Source: Saitoella complicata NRRL Y-17804
Taxonomy: Eukaryota; Ascomycota; Saitoellomycetes; Saitoellales; Saitoellaceae
Assembly (NCBI RefSeq): GCF_001661265.1
Contig: NW_017567011.1
Location: forward strand, 1 to 64,000
DNA length: 64,000 bases
Direction of reading: 5' to 3'
The notes below the pieces were generated by a model. That model did not search any database. It saw only the letters and a program-made list of their open reading frames with translations, and was not told where the DNA came from. How positions within the stretch are numbered: the stretch's first letter is position 1; every line of letters begins with the position of its first letter. Below are positions 20,987-32,278 of this stretch, piece by piece. Made by a program: the position numbers and the translations under genes.

Positions 20987-23900
20987 TCACTTCAAATAAC
21001 ATGGAATGCCGTACACGACTGGCGCCGCTCCGTTCAAATACTTCAATGTACACTCATCCCTGGACAACGCCACCGCTCGCACCAAAGAAGTTTTCTCCTC
21101 CGCATCCGTCCTCTTGGAATGCTTCTTCGTCTCGTCCTCTTTCAGCAAACCCCATCTTTCGAGTACTTTAACACTGAAAAGGTCGATGTCTTTATCCGTA
21201 ACATCCCACAGATTGGCGACAAGCGTGGGACACCCGGCGATGACATAACTCAGCGCAGTTCCTGAAGGCTCGAAGTCACCAGCTTCTTTCAGTTCACCAC
21301 TGCTACAACCCATAAGTAAAGTAACGGCACATTTTTTCAGACGATTCAGGGCAGCTGATCGAAGGTACTGTTCGCCAGAGCCGTGTCCCATGTAAATAAA
21401 AATATCCGGAGATGTCAGCGCACGTCGGTACTCCTCTTCCATGGGTGTACGTCCGATGATTCCCGTCCATCCAGGAAGATTGGAAAACTTGTCAGCGAAG
21501 ACCTTCTGTGTGTTTACGAGGTCTCCTGAAGGGTTGAGAATGAAACTTCCACTTTCCTTGCGGACCACGACATCACCAGTCTGTCGGTCGCCATTGCAAG
21601 ATTCGTCGTCATCCGAATCTTCCTCTGGCCCAGAAAGACGCTGCAGTCGTTCGCGCAGAGCTGCCAAAGAGGGTAATCGCGAGACCGACTGACCTCGCAT
21701 GACTGGCAAAGACTCCCAAGGGAACATTTGCACTGACTTATCCAGGATCAGAATCAGGTGTGCCTCTTCGTGATCTTTCACCTTCCCGAGTGCTTCGTGA
21801 TATGAGCGAAGTGCTTCTTGGAGATCCACCACCATCTGGTCGATGTCGACTTCGTCGTAGGCGATGGGTTCGCCATGAAACTGGTAGATGTCGAGAACGA
21901 AATATATGATGTCTTCCAAAAGCTCCGCAGTTTTGTCCTCGTCATTTTCCACGTCACTTGCCGGCGGAGGGCCCAGCGCGATGAAGAGCTCTAGGAGGCG
22001 GGCGTCGATATCACCAACAGCCTTTGACTTCCGTCCGCGGCAGAAAGGAAGGTGTTTTGACATAATTTGCGCGAAGGATGCACGAAATCGGGCAAACAAC
22101 TTCGCATCGCTCTTGCGGTTGTTGAAAATGCCCTTGAACCCTCCCAGCCAACAGAGCTCGATGTTCTCCAACAACACCTTCAATCGTGCATCCAGAGCTA
22201 TACGCTCGTTCCACCAAGCCAACTTGGTTTCTCGATCTCTGATGTCCTTCGCTCTCTTCGTACTTGCGTTACTGGACGACAAGACATCCTTAAGCTCCTT
22301 GAGTGCTGTCTCGTACGAGAAGTCCATATCCTCGTCATCATTGCCAGCATGTCTGTTTAACGGAAGCCTCAGCACCAATGGAGCTTGCCCGGACTGAACA
22401 CTACCAATGTACAATTCCGTCAAGTCTTCGCTGAGCGTAACGGAAATCACCATCCAGTTGGATGGGATGATGTCGATGAAATCCTGCTGGAAGTGTGGAA
22501 CATCGCCGGGAGGAGGCCTTGTAGGAGTCCCATCCAGTGCGCGAGAGGAAGGAGCAGATGAGCGGAGCGGAGTAGTAGGGTCAACCGCAGCAAGCCTCAT
22601 GTGAGTTGGCCATCCCAGATCGAAGTCCTTCCCCCTTACGCTCTGCAACTGCTCACGTAATCTCTCTTCAGCTTCAAAGAACGCTCGTTCACGACCGAGT
22701 GTGATGCCTTTGGAACTGTCGAGGAAGTAATGCACAACACTCGGACGAGCCGGATGACCTTGAGAAGGCAAAGCGATCGCGTAATGGAGAACCATGATTG
22801 ACCCCAATAAGGACGACAACGCCTGCACGGTAGTAGCTGGACAGGTCTTGGTGGCGCTTTTGAACACCTCGACAAGGGCATCTCGAGACTTTGACAACAG
22901 TGAACCTATCTCAGACGGAGCCCCTAGTGATTTGCTCGCAGCAGTGCGACGACTCTTTGCAGGTGTCTTGGCGGCCTTGACCTTTGGTGATGACTTATCG
23001 CTTGTTGCGTGTTGAATGCTAGGCAACGAGATTGCGGCATCTTGAAGCACACAAAGTACGGGATCAGACCGCAGCAAATCTACAGCTTGCAGAAACATCA
23101 CCTTTGCTTCCGCCAGCCTTTGCAGCACGATGTCCTGGTCACCACCGGTCTGATGCAAGGCTTCTTGCAACTGCGTGTGTGCATCATCGAATTGCCCCTG
23201 TACCGCAAGCTTCAGACCTAGCGCGCGTAAGACTTCCGCCTTCATCTTAGAAAGCGTAGTGGATTCACTCATCAATGACGCGTCTTTGGCGGACCGCTTC
23301 TTTTTAGCAGGCGAGATCTGCATGTTGTTCATGGCACCCATGACAGCATCCAGCGGCTTCATCTCATCCATGCCCTGCACGAAACTCGAACTCATCAACT
23401 GCGTCAAGGTTTTGTCAGCAGCGAGGTAAGACGCGACCTGAGCATCCTCATTGCCCAGGCGGCCGTGGTAGCCGGCTATCGACATGGACAGCTGCACGCT
23501 CTCCTTCATGTTCTCCAGTTGGTGTCGCAAGTTGGACGCTTCCTCCAAGACCTGCTTAGCCATGTCGAGGTTTCCTGATCGCGCATGCAAGTCACCCAAA
23601 ACCGATAGGATACGTGCCACATCAACATTCGCATTGGCAAACCTAGCTGCTTCAAGAGCCACCTGGAAGTAATGTTGCGCTGCTTTGGGTGTTCCACGAT
23701 GGACGTACAGCTCGCCCATAAGTACATTGACGTTCAACCACGCACTCACAATCGGCCAATAAAACTGTGCCATCTGAGCATCCTCATCGAGATACCTCGA
23801 AGCGGATTTCGGCTTCTCCGACGCGTCCGACTTCGGCTCCGCAAAGGGATTATCCTCCATCGCATCCGAGGCCACAGTCTCAAGAAGTTTCTCCTTCCGC

Positions 23901-26900
23901 GACAACATCGCCGCATTTTTCAACGCCCTCTTCAATAACCTCATCGCATGATCCGCATGCAGCGTCGCCTCAACCGCACCCCCACTCTCAAACAATATTC
24001 TCGAAAGCGTATACGCCGCACTCGCAATCAAGTATATCCGCATCGTTTTTCTCTGCGCTTTGAGCTTTCCATGGACCCCCTCCTCAAGATCCGCCAGATT
24101 ATCGGCAAGAGCACCAGCGGCACGGTAATGCTCACGACTCTTATCCACGTTTCCTATGGAGACCAGGTATTCACAATACGCCAGTTCCCAGGCGATCATA
24201 GCCGACGCCGAGCACTTTGCTTCCTTCACGTACGACTGACTCTTAGCGAAGACCATCCCAGCTTTTCCGGTATACCCAACTCTGCAGTACTGCAATCCCA
24301 ACGCAGCACTCAACTCGACATAATCGCTCCTTGTTTCCGCAGTAGAAGCATTCTTCCGGATGTGTATCATGAGTTTCAAGACACTCAGCCGCTGAAACGG
24401 CAAAGACTTGAAACCACACAAATCTTTCAACATCCCCAGCTGCCCGAACAACGCTTCGGGATCTTCGACGTGCTCGGCGACGGTATCATGGATTTTCCTG
24501 GCTACAGCGTCCTCGGATGGAAGTAACGCATTCTTCCACACACGCAGAGCCGCGGTGAGACCTTCGACATCAGGTTCGTCTCGTAGATATCCAATCTGTA
24601 CGATCCAACCTTTCAGGGAGCCCAAGACGACCTGTGCATACCTTTTCAACCCCTCATCATCCCCCAACTCACCCTCCTCCAGCCTGTCAACAACCTTCCC
24701 CGCCACCGCAACGACATCAAACGGCACCGAAATCGGAACATCATCAGCGACGAACCGCAAGAGCTTACTCATCACCCTCCCCCTCCTAACCGGGCACTTC
24801 CCCACCTCATAACACTTCAACGCCTCATACGCCAACCCAACCGCATTTCTCATCATCCCCACATTCGTAACGGCAACACCACCACGATTAATAACCCTGA
24901 ACTGCCACTCCAACACCGCTCCTCTCATCCCCGTATCCAATTTATCCATCCCCGGCAACGCCAACGACGCGTCAGGAGAGATGTGAACGGAGATTTTGGT
25001 GGCTTCGCTAATGAAGCGGGCAAGCGTCTCCCTCTCCTTCCCACTCCACCCCTCAACCAACGCCACCCTCCCAAACACATCCCCATCCCCATCCCCCTCC
25101 ATCTCTCCCTTTCCCTCCCCTCTACCACCAACACCAGAGTCAAACAACATCCCCAACCCGTCCCACCTCGAAACCCTCGCCTCCTCCAAATTCCCAGCCG
25201 CATACAAACAATAACTCAACAACTCCAACTTCTTCGTCACCCTCCCCACATCCGTATCACCAACCACCCTCGCAACCTCGACGCTACTCCTCAGAAACGG
25301 GATCGCCTCTGCGCGTCTGTTGGCGTTGTGCAGTAGAACCGCAATATTGAAGAAGGTGTTCGAGAGGTACGTCCCTGTTGCTATTGGGAGAGTGGGAATG
25401 GTAGCGAGGGTCGTGCATCGCGTCAACATCTCATGCGCCTTGGTGTACGTCGTGGCATCCTCAACCTTAAACGCCGCCCGTGCAAGGGTGGACGCATACT
25501 CCAAAACCCACCCCCCAACCTTCCCAAACCACTCACCCCCACATCCTCCTTCCCCCACGTTCACCTCCCTATGCCTCTTCAAAAACTCGACCATTCCCCA
25601 CACCACTTCCCCCCACCTCGACGGCTGATCCTTCGTGTGACTTTTGGCAATCCGCGAACGTAAAAGTTCGATATTCTTCAACATCCTCTCCCACTCTTGC
25701 CCGCCCACCCCCTCCTCAACAACTTCATGCCTCAAAAACCCCTCCACAATCATCATCTTCTCCTCCACCCCCTCCACCCCCTCTCCACCCTTATCACCAC
25801 CACCACCACTCGATTCGAGCGCAAGACCAGCCTGATGCGCAGCCAACGCAATCCTTGTTGAGACACTTATCCCGGTCGTCCGACTCGCGCGCTCGGTCCA
25901 TATCTGTGCTTCCGAGACTTTGTTAGAGGAGCGTGCGATGAATGAGAGGGCTGCGCAGACTTCGACGCTTGGGGTCAACCCCAGCCCCCCGTCGTTACAC
26001 TCGAGGAGAGTTCCGAGGGCGCGGGTGATTGAGTCGTAGGGGGAGGTAGAGGCGCGCGTAAGGGCTTTTTCGAGGATGGCGTTGAGCATGGTCGAGTCTG
26101 GGTTCGGAAGGAGTAACGCAATCTCGATAGCGCGTGTGACGACTTCGACGCGATCCTCAGGCAACAACCCTCTCCCTTCGGCAATCCTAACAACAACACC
26201 CCACACCTGTCCCAACGCCTTGTCCCCCTGTCCCCCCTCCCCACTCCTCGCAAACTGCGCCCACGCAACGGGACCATGTGCATGACTAACCGATATCGCA
26301 GATGAAAGAGACGGCGTAAGTGACAACTTCGGAATCCGCGTAAGGAGACGGAGGGTGTTGAGTTGCGCGAGGAGGATGAGGGGGAGGATGGAGGGGGAGG
26401 GTGGGGTTAGTGGGGGGGGGAAGGGGTAGAGGAGGAGGGAGGCTGGGTCTGTTGTTGTTGTTGATGTTAATGGTATTGTTGTTGGGTCTTTGGTGGTTGT
26501 AGCGGTGGATTTGGTGGTGCTTGATCGGGATGTCGGGGTTTTGGTGCTCGTGGTGCGGGTTGAGCGGGTTGTTCGTGCGGGTGTTTTCGGTGCCGACGTG
26601 GTCTCCAGTACGGAGTCTGCCTCGTTCAGGTGTTCCAGTAAGTGTTTCTTCAGCACGAATAACTCTGACAGCGCTTCCTTGACCATATCCAGCTCGCGTA
26701 GCTTATTGATCAGGTTCGAGTGTAGTCTCTCTGCATCCAATGGCCCCCGTAGTGATGCCCGTTCCATTCGTAAGATGGGTAATGCCAGTTTAAATGCTTC
26801 GACGACGTATCCAACGCGTGCTGATTGTACCGAGTCGGGTTTCGCCGCGTCTCCCGAAGCTTTCCGCGCAGCGACGAGGTTCGTGAGCGTGGTCAAAGCC

Positions 26901-27136
26901 GTATTAGCTGTCTTTGCCGCCAACGCTATCCGCTCCCCCTTCTCAGTCATAGATACCGTAGACGCCCTCGCCGTCGACCGCGTACCCGACGCCGTCTTCT
27001 CCGGTACGAGCGCGTCCTTCAACACCTGTACCATCGCAGCCGAACACGTCTCCAACACCTCGAGCTGCTTAACGGCCTTACTTGCTGCCGCAGCAGACAT
27101 CGTCATTGTTGACGTCTTTGATGCTGCTACTGGCAT
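20987..27136 (-). CDS. ESP1: Separase (peptidase C50), about 2,049 aa
   Basis: Separase cleaves the Scc1/Rad21 cohesin subunit at anaphase onset. The single uninterrupted frame matches the size of filamentous-fungal BimB proteins. A long helical N-terminal region of TPR/superhelical type (many AEVLRALG-like segments) is followed by the C50 caspase-like domain in the last approximately 400 residues. The catalytic dyad is visible: His in IYMGHGSGEQY (codon 21383-21385) and Cys in LLMGCSSGELK (codon 21305-21307), about 25 residues apart as in the family, then SYVIAGCPTLVANLWDVTDKD. The start is taken at 27136 (MPVAASKTST); the frame stays open to 27268, but that ATG would overlap the divergent neighbour. 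A low-complexity Thr/Ser/Pro stretch lies near 26400-26600, a likely unstructured linker. Confidence 0.95.
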   Translation of the reverse strand: MPVAASKTSTMTMSAAAASKAVKQLEVLETCSAAMVQVLKDALVPEKTASGTRSTARASTVSMTEKGERIALAAKTANTALTTLTNLVAARKASGDAAKPDSVQSARVGYVVEAFKLALPILRMERASLRGPLDAERLHSNLINKLRELDMVKEALSELFVLKKHLLEHLNEADSVLETTSAPKTPARTTRSTRTTSTKTPTSRSSTTKSTATTTKDPTTIPLTSTTTTDPASLLLYPFPPPLTPPSPSILPLILLAQLNTLRLLTRIPKLSLTPSLSSAISVSHAHGPVAWAQFARSGEGGQGDKALGQVWGVVVRIAEGRGLLPEDRVEVVTRAIEIALLLPNPDSTMLNAILEKALTRASTSPYDSITRALGTLLECNDGGLGLTPSVEVCAALSFIARSSNKVSEAQIWTERASRTTGISVSTRIALAAHQAGLALESSGGGGDKGGEGVEGVEEKMMIVEGFLRHEVVEEGVGGQEWERMLKNIELLRSRIAKSHTKDQPSRWGEVVWGMVEFLKRHREVNVGEGGCGGEWFGKVGGWVLEYASTLARAAFKVEDATTYTKAHEMLTRCTTLATIPTLPIATGTYLSNTFFNIAVLLHNANRRAEAIPFLRSSVEVARVVGDTDVGRVTKKLELLSYCLYAAGNLEEARVSRWDGLGMLFDSGVGGRGEGKGEMEGDGDGDVFGRVALVEGWSGKERETLARFISEATKISVHISPDASLALPGMDKLDTGMRGAVLEWQFRVINRGGVAVTNVGMMRNAVGLAYEALKCYEVGKCPVRRGRVMSKLLRFVADDVPISVPFDVVAVAGKVVDRLEEGELGDDEGLKRYAQVVLGSLKGWIVQIGYLRDEPDVEGLTAALRVWKNALLPSEDAVARKIHDTVAEHVEDPEALFGQLGMLKDLCGFKSLPFQRLSVLKLMIHIRKNASTAETRSDYVELSAALGLQYCRVGYTGKAGMVFAKSQSYVKEAKCSASAMIAWELAYCEYLVSIGNVDKSREHYRAAGALADNLADLEEGVHGKLKAQRKTMRIYLIASAAYTLSRILFESGGAVEATLHADHAMRLLKRALKNAAMLSRKEKLLETVASDAMEDNPFAEPKSDASEKPKSASRYLDEDAQMAQFYWPIVSAWLNVNVLMGELYVHRGTPKAAQHYFQVALEAARFANANVDVARILSVLGDLHARSGNLDMAKQVLEEASNLRHQLENMKESVQLSMSIAGYHGRLGNEDAQVASYLAADKTLTQLMSSSFVQGMDEMKPLDAVMGAMNNMQISPAKKKRSAKDASLMSESTTLSKMKAEVLRALGLKLAVQGQFDDAHTQLQEALHQTGGDQDIVLQRLAEAKVMFLQAVDLLRSDPVLCVLQDAAISLPSIQHATSDKSSPKVKAAKTPAKSRRTAASKSLGAPSEIGSLLSKSRDALVEVFKSATKTCPATTVQALSSLLGSIMVLHYAIALPSQGHPARPSVVHYFLDSSKGITLGRERAFFEAEERLREQLQSVRGKDFDLGWPTHMRLAAVDPTTPLRSSAPSSRALDGTPTRPPPGDVPHFQQDFIDIIPSNWMVISVTLSEDLTELYIGSVQSGQAPLVLRLPLNRHAGNDDEDMDFSYETALKELKDVLSSSNASTKRAKDIRDRETKLAWWNERIALDARLKVLLENIELCWLGGFKGIFNNRKSDAKLFARFRASFAQIMSKHLPFCRGRKSKAVGDIDARLLELFIALGPPPASDVENDEDKTAELLEDIIYFVLDIYQFHGEPIAYDEVDIDQMVVDLQEALRSYHEALGKVKDHEEAHLILILDKSVQMFPWESLPVMRGQSVSRLPSLAALRERLQRLSGPEEDSDDDESCNGDRQTGDVVVRKESGSFILNPSGDLVNTQKVFADKFSNLPGWTGIIGRTPMEEEYRRALTSPDIFIYMGHGSGEQYLRSAALNRLKKCAVTLLMGCSSGELKEAGDFEPSGTALSYVIAGCPTLVANLWDVTDKDIDLFSVKVLERWGLLKEDETKKHSKRTDAEEKTSLVRAVALSRDECTLKYLNGAAPVVYGIPCYLK

Positions 27137-27254
27137 CTTATGGTATCTTGTAGCGACTGTCGAGATTTGTTTTGGTGGTGCGGTTGATGAGCATGCACGT
27201 CGTTGTTGGGGGCAACGCTCTCGGTTACCCCAGAAAGACGGTTGGAGCTGGGCA
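27137..27254. promoter_or_regulatory. Compact divergent promoter, separase / Afi1-type gene
   Basis: If the inner ATG of separase and the ATG at 27255 are used, only 118 bp separate the two divergent coding regions. A GAGCTGGGCAATG repeat occurs at 27245 and 27258. No TATA box is evident. Confidence 0.4.
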
Positions 27255-29298
27255 ATGGAGCTGGGCAATGGAGCGAATGTGAATGGAAACGGGATGGAAC
27301 AGGCGAACCATGTCAGTCATATCATCGTGGCAGAGTTCGATATCGATGCTGGGTCGACGGTGTCGCATCAGTACCCGGCGCCCGTAGGTTATGAGGATGG
27401 GTATGCCTTCTCTGCTCCTTCTTCGCATTTCGAGATCTAATGAGTCTGAGTAGACAACTGGCAGAACTCATGCTCCCCGACCAAGCCCACACCCGCTCCG
27501 AAGACTGGACAATCTTCTTCCTCCGCATCCCTCTCACATCCTCATCCTCCTCCTCTTCCCCACCACCAACCTCCCCCGACAACGAGAAAGAAACTCAATT
27601 ATACTACGTCCTCAACCTCGTCAACACAAAAACCATCCCCTCCGCCCGCCGCGGAGCAAAAACAATGGCGATAGCCCTCCTGACACCTCACCCATTCCTC
27701 CACATCTACAAACCTCTCCTCCTCCTCGCCTTATCAGACTACTTTTCCTCTCCCACCACCACGACCCTACAGACGCTTTATGAGGCGTGTAATCGGATGG
27801 ATGTTAAGGGGTGTCCGAGGTTGACTGGGGGGGAGAGGGTGTTGTTGGGGAGTACGGAGAGGAAGGATATGTTTGAGGAGAGGTTTGGAGGGGGAGAGGG
27901 GGCGCAAGGACCGAGAGGGGCGAAGGATACGCATTTTTGGCAGACGAGGGTGGACTACCGCGGCCATTCGGTCCCAATGTCGATCCCCCTCTCCACTCCC
28001 CCAGAAATCGTCGGTGACGTGAGTCACCCTTCCTCCTGACTACCCTCTCCCGTGCTAATCCTTATGTGTAGTTTTCATTGATCACGTTCCTCACAACATT
28101 CTCCCAACACCCACCCCCACCCAACCACCCCCATCCCCTAACAACCCTCCTCTCCGCCCTCCTCTCCAACCGCCGCATCCTCTTCCTCGGCCACGGTCTC
28201 CCATCCTCAACAGTCTCCTCCTACGTCCTCGCCGCCATCGCATTCGCCTCAGGCTGGGGCCTCCTCCGGGGCTTCGTCGATCGCGCATTTCCGTATACGA
28301 ACCTCTCACGTGTCGAGGACGTGGTGGGGAAAGAGGGGGAGAGGAGGAGGGGGTACATCGCTGGTGTCACGAATTTGGTTTGGGAGAGGCATGTGGAGTG
28401 GTGGGATCTCCTCTGTGATATTTCAACGGGTCGAATCACCGTATCACCCTCTGCCGCACCCCTAACGCCTACCATGTCCTGTCCCCCCATCTTGGCTCCA
28501 TACATCCGGGAATCTGGAGGAGGAACTGGGGGTGTGCAGGATCCGACGGACGCGACGGGAACGGTACAGGAGTTGTTGACGATGATTGCGGCGCATTATG
28601 GGGAACATGCTATTCGTCTCCGTTGGCGTGCGTTTTTGTCGAGGTTTGTCCGGATGTCGGCGACGTACTTCCAGCTCATCCACCACGATTCCTCACTTCT
28701 CGAGGTATCGGCCCCGGCGACGAGGGGTTCTGCTTCTGGGTTGGAGGGGAGTGGATGGGTTTGGAAGGATGAGGGTAGTAAGATGAGGGAGCTTGCGACG
28801 GGATGGCGACGGTTCGAAGCATGGCGCGGCACGGAGAGTTGGCGAAACTACCAGGCGGATGTAGCCAAGGCAAGACAGAGTGTACCGTTGCCGGGCATCG
28901 ACTTGGTGTACCAGGTCGATCGGTTGCGTGTCCCACGGAGTCTGGGTCCAGAAGAAAGCGCCGCAATCTACGCCGCGTTACACGACTTGACCATCCCAAA
29001 CGACGACTCAGACCTCACCAAAGACCGACTAACCCATCTCCTCACCGCATTCGCCTACCAAACAACCGACGGCACTCCCGGACAATCTCTCAGCCCCCTA
29101 GCAATGGGCCTCTTCCACCCCTTCCCGCACATCCGCGAAATGACTTCGAACCTACTTTTACAACTGGAGCAACACGAAGCGGGCCGGCATTTTGTGGATG
29201 GGTTGAATCGGTTTCAGAGGTTGGTGTGGATGAGGGAGTGTGGTGGTGAATTCAAGAGAAATGGGATGATGGGCGTGGATGGGTGTGTGAGGGTTTGA
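27255..29298 (+). CDS. AFI1: Afi1/Mesa-type DENN-domain polarity protein, 645 aa
   Basis: Afi1-family proteins bind Arf3-type GTPases and support polarity and vesicle traffic; the family carries an N-terminal docking region and a DENN/SPA module. Exons 27255-27400, 27454-28018 and 28072-29298 join in frame through two 53-nt introns (GTATGC...TAG and GTGAGT...TAG, the second with GCTAAT as branch site). The short first exon supplies the conserved start HIIVAEFDIDAGSTVSHQYP; exon 2 gives LAELMLPDQAHTRSEDWTIF; exon 3 gives RILFLGHGLPSSTVSSYVLA, FPYTNLSRVEDV and YIAGVTNLVWERHVEWWDLL, all typical of the family. Two in-frame ATGs, 27255 and 27294, are possible. The C-terminus lacks long disordered tails, so the length is somewhat short. 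Confidence 0.85.
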
Positions 29299-29419
29299 AT
29301 GGATGTTCGGTCGGTGTGGAATGATGCTGAATCGGTAGGAATTGCTTGAGTATATTTGACCGGAATGGAAGATGGCTGATAACTTTTTTTCATAGTCCGA
29401 TCATGCTATGTTGCTGATA

Positions 29420-30285
29420 CCTGAGCCGCTGCATAAAGGAGTTATGTCGTACCACTTCCATCAGGATCGGTAACATGCACTTGCGTCCGCTCTGCTACAA
29501 CATTACTTCCTTGCAGCACAGTACAATATCCCCGTCTCACAAAATTAGGATGGCCCGTGATGTGGGAGGACGGCCATCTATTGACCTGTACAGAAGCGGA
29601 CTGTATGCAAGAGAGGTGAAGGCAGTGGATTACAACGTCTCGCACCAAGGCGGATATGGCGCATTGGTGGGTGATACAAAGGGCAGCAGGCGCGTCGGCG
29701 TGGACATTGTCATCTCGCAGTTTTCTCCAGGACTCAAGGATATCCCAAAAGACGAGTCATGGCTCGATGATTTCGATGAGGTGTTCTCCCAGGATGAGTT
29801 CAACAACAGCAAGGCAATCAAGAACACAAATAAAAACTAAAAGTATTTTACTGGCATTGGGCGCTAAAGGAGTCATATGTCAAAGCAACTGGAACAAGCC
29901 TCGTCCCAGACCTTCCAGCCATCAACTTCATCAATGTCGGAGCGCGGGCATGAAAGTTCAGGTTCATGGTCAAGTCGAACCGTGGTCATTTGGGTTGGAG
30001 GAAGTTGATGAGCATGTGTGGATTGCAACGTGTGTACCGCGCTCAGCCTCCAACACACCCCTGGTGAACAGTGCTGGAACGAAGGGTAAGTGGAGGGAGG
30101 TCACTTGGGAGGACGTTGTTCGAGGTGAAGCATTGGCGTTGGATATTAAAAGGGTCAGTGTTAGGGTTGAATTATGTAGGTCATTCGTCACTATCCCACG
30201 GGGTCCGGTCGGAAGAGCGCAGGAGTTCCATGATGCCACGGCATTGGTAGTAGGGTTCCCCGAAATTCAGATAAGAGTATACTAG
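29420..30285 (+). pseudogene. Decayed 4'-phosphopantetheinyl transferase gene
   Basis: Family motifs appear in the right order but in different frames: LASALLQHYFLAAQYNIPVS near 29490-29545; then, from about 29550, KIRMARDVGGRPSI, VDYNVSHQGGYGALVG and VGVDIV (the metal-binding Asp region); then FYWHWALKESYVKATG near 29845-29895 (the WxxKE(A/S)xxK signature); then MKVQVHGQVEPWSFGLEEVD from about 29950. These enzymes load the phosphopantetheine arm onto carrier proteins of fatty-acid, polyketide and peptide synthases. At least three or four frame changes plus an early stop separate the blocks, and no plausible introns bridge them all. Either the gene is dead or this stretch carries assembly indels. 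A functional copy would then be expected elsewhere, since fungi need one. Confidence 0.7.
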
Positions 30286-30352
30286 ACTTCATATACGATA
30301 AACAATGTATCGTGTGTGGTCCCTACCTTCGTCCCTAGACCTATCGACTCCA

Positions 30353-31737
30353 TCACTGATTCCTCGTGCTCCTGGATCTCGTCTCCCGTACCGTCCTTTC
30401 CCTTACAGAAGCTTTCTCGACAACCTCCTGCTTGACCTTCACCCCATCGACCGCATCCGTTTCCTTGCCGTTTATCCCCGTATAATCGTCCTCCTCATTC
30501 CTCCTCGCATCTCCTGATCTTATAGTCCGAGCTCTGCTTCTGGCGAATGGAGCTGGGAATTCGTCCACTGGCTCTTCTTTAATGACCACACCGGGTTTCT
30601 GTTGAGAAACAGGTTTCTCCTGTTTAACACTGGAAGCGGAGATGATGTTCCCTACCCCATCGTCAAGCACTGCTTTCTTGCGCGTACGGCGCGTGGCGAT
30701 GGGGACAGGTGCAGGAGCCGTGATGCGCAGCTTCTCGATCTTCTGAGTGACATTTTCGAAATCTGCTTCTGTCAGTTTGCAGATGCTGTTCTCCTTGTCC
30801 ATGTCGATATCCTGAGTCGTATCGTCCGAAACGACTTTTCGGGGTCTGGCACTGCGTCGAGTCGTTTGTGTCGGTGCGGTAACGGCAGCTGGTGCAGATA
30901 TTTCTGTCTCGCCCAGGATGTCCATCGTCAAAATCTTGTTGTTCCTTTCCGTAACCGAGACTTGAGATGCAGCGGCGACCTTGCTGGCGAAGGCAATCTG
31001 ATCCTTCGACGCATCGAACGTCCCGGTACTCCCCGCATCGTTAACCACCATCGCACCAGTCTTAACGTCGTCTTTAACCTCCTCACTCAGTCTCTCAAAC
31101 TTATCCAATGTCTTCTCACTCCTCTTGAATCTGGATATCAAGATATGCCCAGTCTTCGGATCAATCGCCACCTCCTTCCTCTCTTTCTTCGACGCGATGA
31201 CAGTGCTCGCGTCCAAAAGCGGCGCATTCATCCCTGTTTCTTGGACAGAAAGCACTTGGCGTAGGGCTGTGACGAGATCCCTATGGTACTCTGCTTCTGG
31301 ATTTTGGAGAGTTTCGATCAGAACCTTGACAGGATTGTTGGGGGTGAGCTCAACAGGTGCCGGAAGGGTGTTGACTCCTGGGTGCGGCATTTCCGGAGTC
31401 GGTTCCATATGCTGAGGGTGAAGATGAAATTGTTCCTGCTCATGTCGATTTTGAGGCTCAGGTATCTATAGGCCGATGTCAGCTCTACAACACTTTGAAC
31501 AACCGCGTCGCATATCTTGACCTTCTCCTGAATGTATGCATCCGCACTCCGCTCCTCCACCATTGGCAGCTCTTCCACTGGCTCCTCCTTCACAACAATA
31601 TTCTCCTGTTCCTTAAGCACATCCTTCAATCTCTCCACCAAATCCTTCTTCAACCCACGGGTCGACCAGCCAAGCTCACTCAAGCGTTCGCGAAGGACAG
31701 CGACGGTCAGGGAAGAAAAATCCTCTGTCGTATCCAT
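30353..31737 (-). CDS. SAP-domain protein, 442 aa, otherwise unrecognised
   Basis: Exons 31737-31522 and 31465-30353 join in frame across a 56-nt intron (GTCAAG donor, CTATAG acceptor). Residues 6-42 form a SAP motif (FSSLTVAVLRERLSELGW then GLKKDLVERL), a DNA/chromatin-binding fold. The rest is charged and low-complexity: repeated VKEEPV(E/D)E(L/F)P acidic peptides near both ends, a conserved-looking block NPVKVLIETLQNPEAEYHRD, and basic RRSARPRK and ATRRTRKK patches that suit a nuclear localisation. Most likely a nuclear chromatin-associated protein. The unusual donor lowers confidence in the exact junction. Confidence 0.65.
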
Positions 31738-32278
31738 GGCGGTGACTTTGACCTCGACTACTGAATTGAATTGAACTGCTTCACAATAATATTCTCCTGT
31801 TCCTCAAGCACTCACAACGTCGCACGGGCCGTTACTAAGAATAGCTACTGTGGCGGTGCAGTATCCGCCACGCAACCCGTACATCGTTGGAATCGCCTTG
31901 GATTAGGAGAGCTTACCATATGAAGATACCTGAGGTATATGAGGTTCGTGGCGATCAGGATGGCCTGCTCATGTAGTGAGACGACGCACATCGACATAGC
32001 TCAACCGTACGACAAAGGTATTCATGGGTAGCGAAATGATCATAGGCCGAATGCAAAACCCTTTGAACCATTGATATGGACCAACCCTACCTTCATTACT
32101 CGCATCGCAACCAGCACTATTTTTTCGGCCCGGCGGACAGTCGTATGAATTGGGGCCTGCGTAATATGACCTCAGCTCAAAAACCTAGGCAGACATCTAA
32201 CACACAGCCTCCACTTAGATCTTTCGACCTCAGGAACTCGCTTTCAAGGCTGTCAAGGCCGCTTTTTCGACTCGGATC
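31738..32278. other. Intergenic
   Basis: Divergent upstream region of the SAP-domain gene and the zinc-cluster gene. A frame at 32076-32648 overlaps the next gene in another register and has no motif. AACAATATTCTCCTGTTCCT recurs at about 31598 inside the SAP gene and at about 31784 here, a short duplication. Confidence 0.4.

Noticed and set aside
26490-27440. Plus-strand open frame of 316 codons
   Set aside because: Mostly antisense to the N-terminus of separase (Val/Ser/Thr-rich shadow). Only its last part, from 27255, is real, as exon 1 of the Afi1-type gene.
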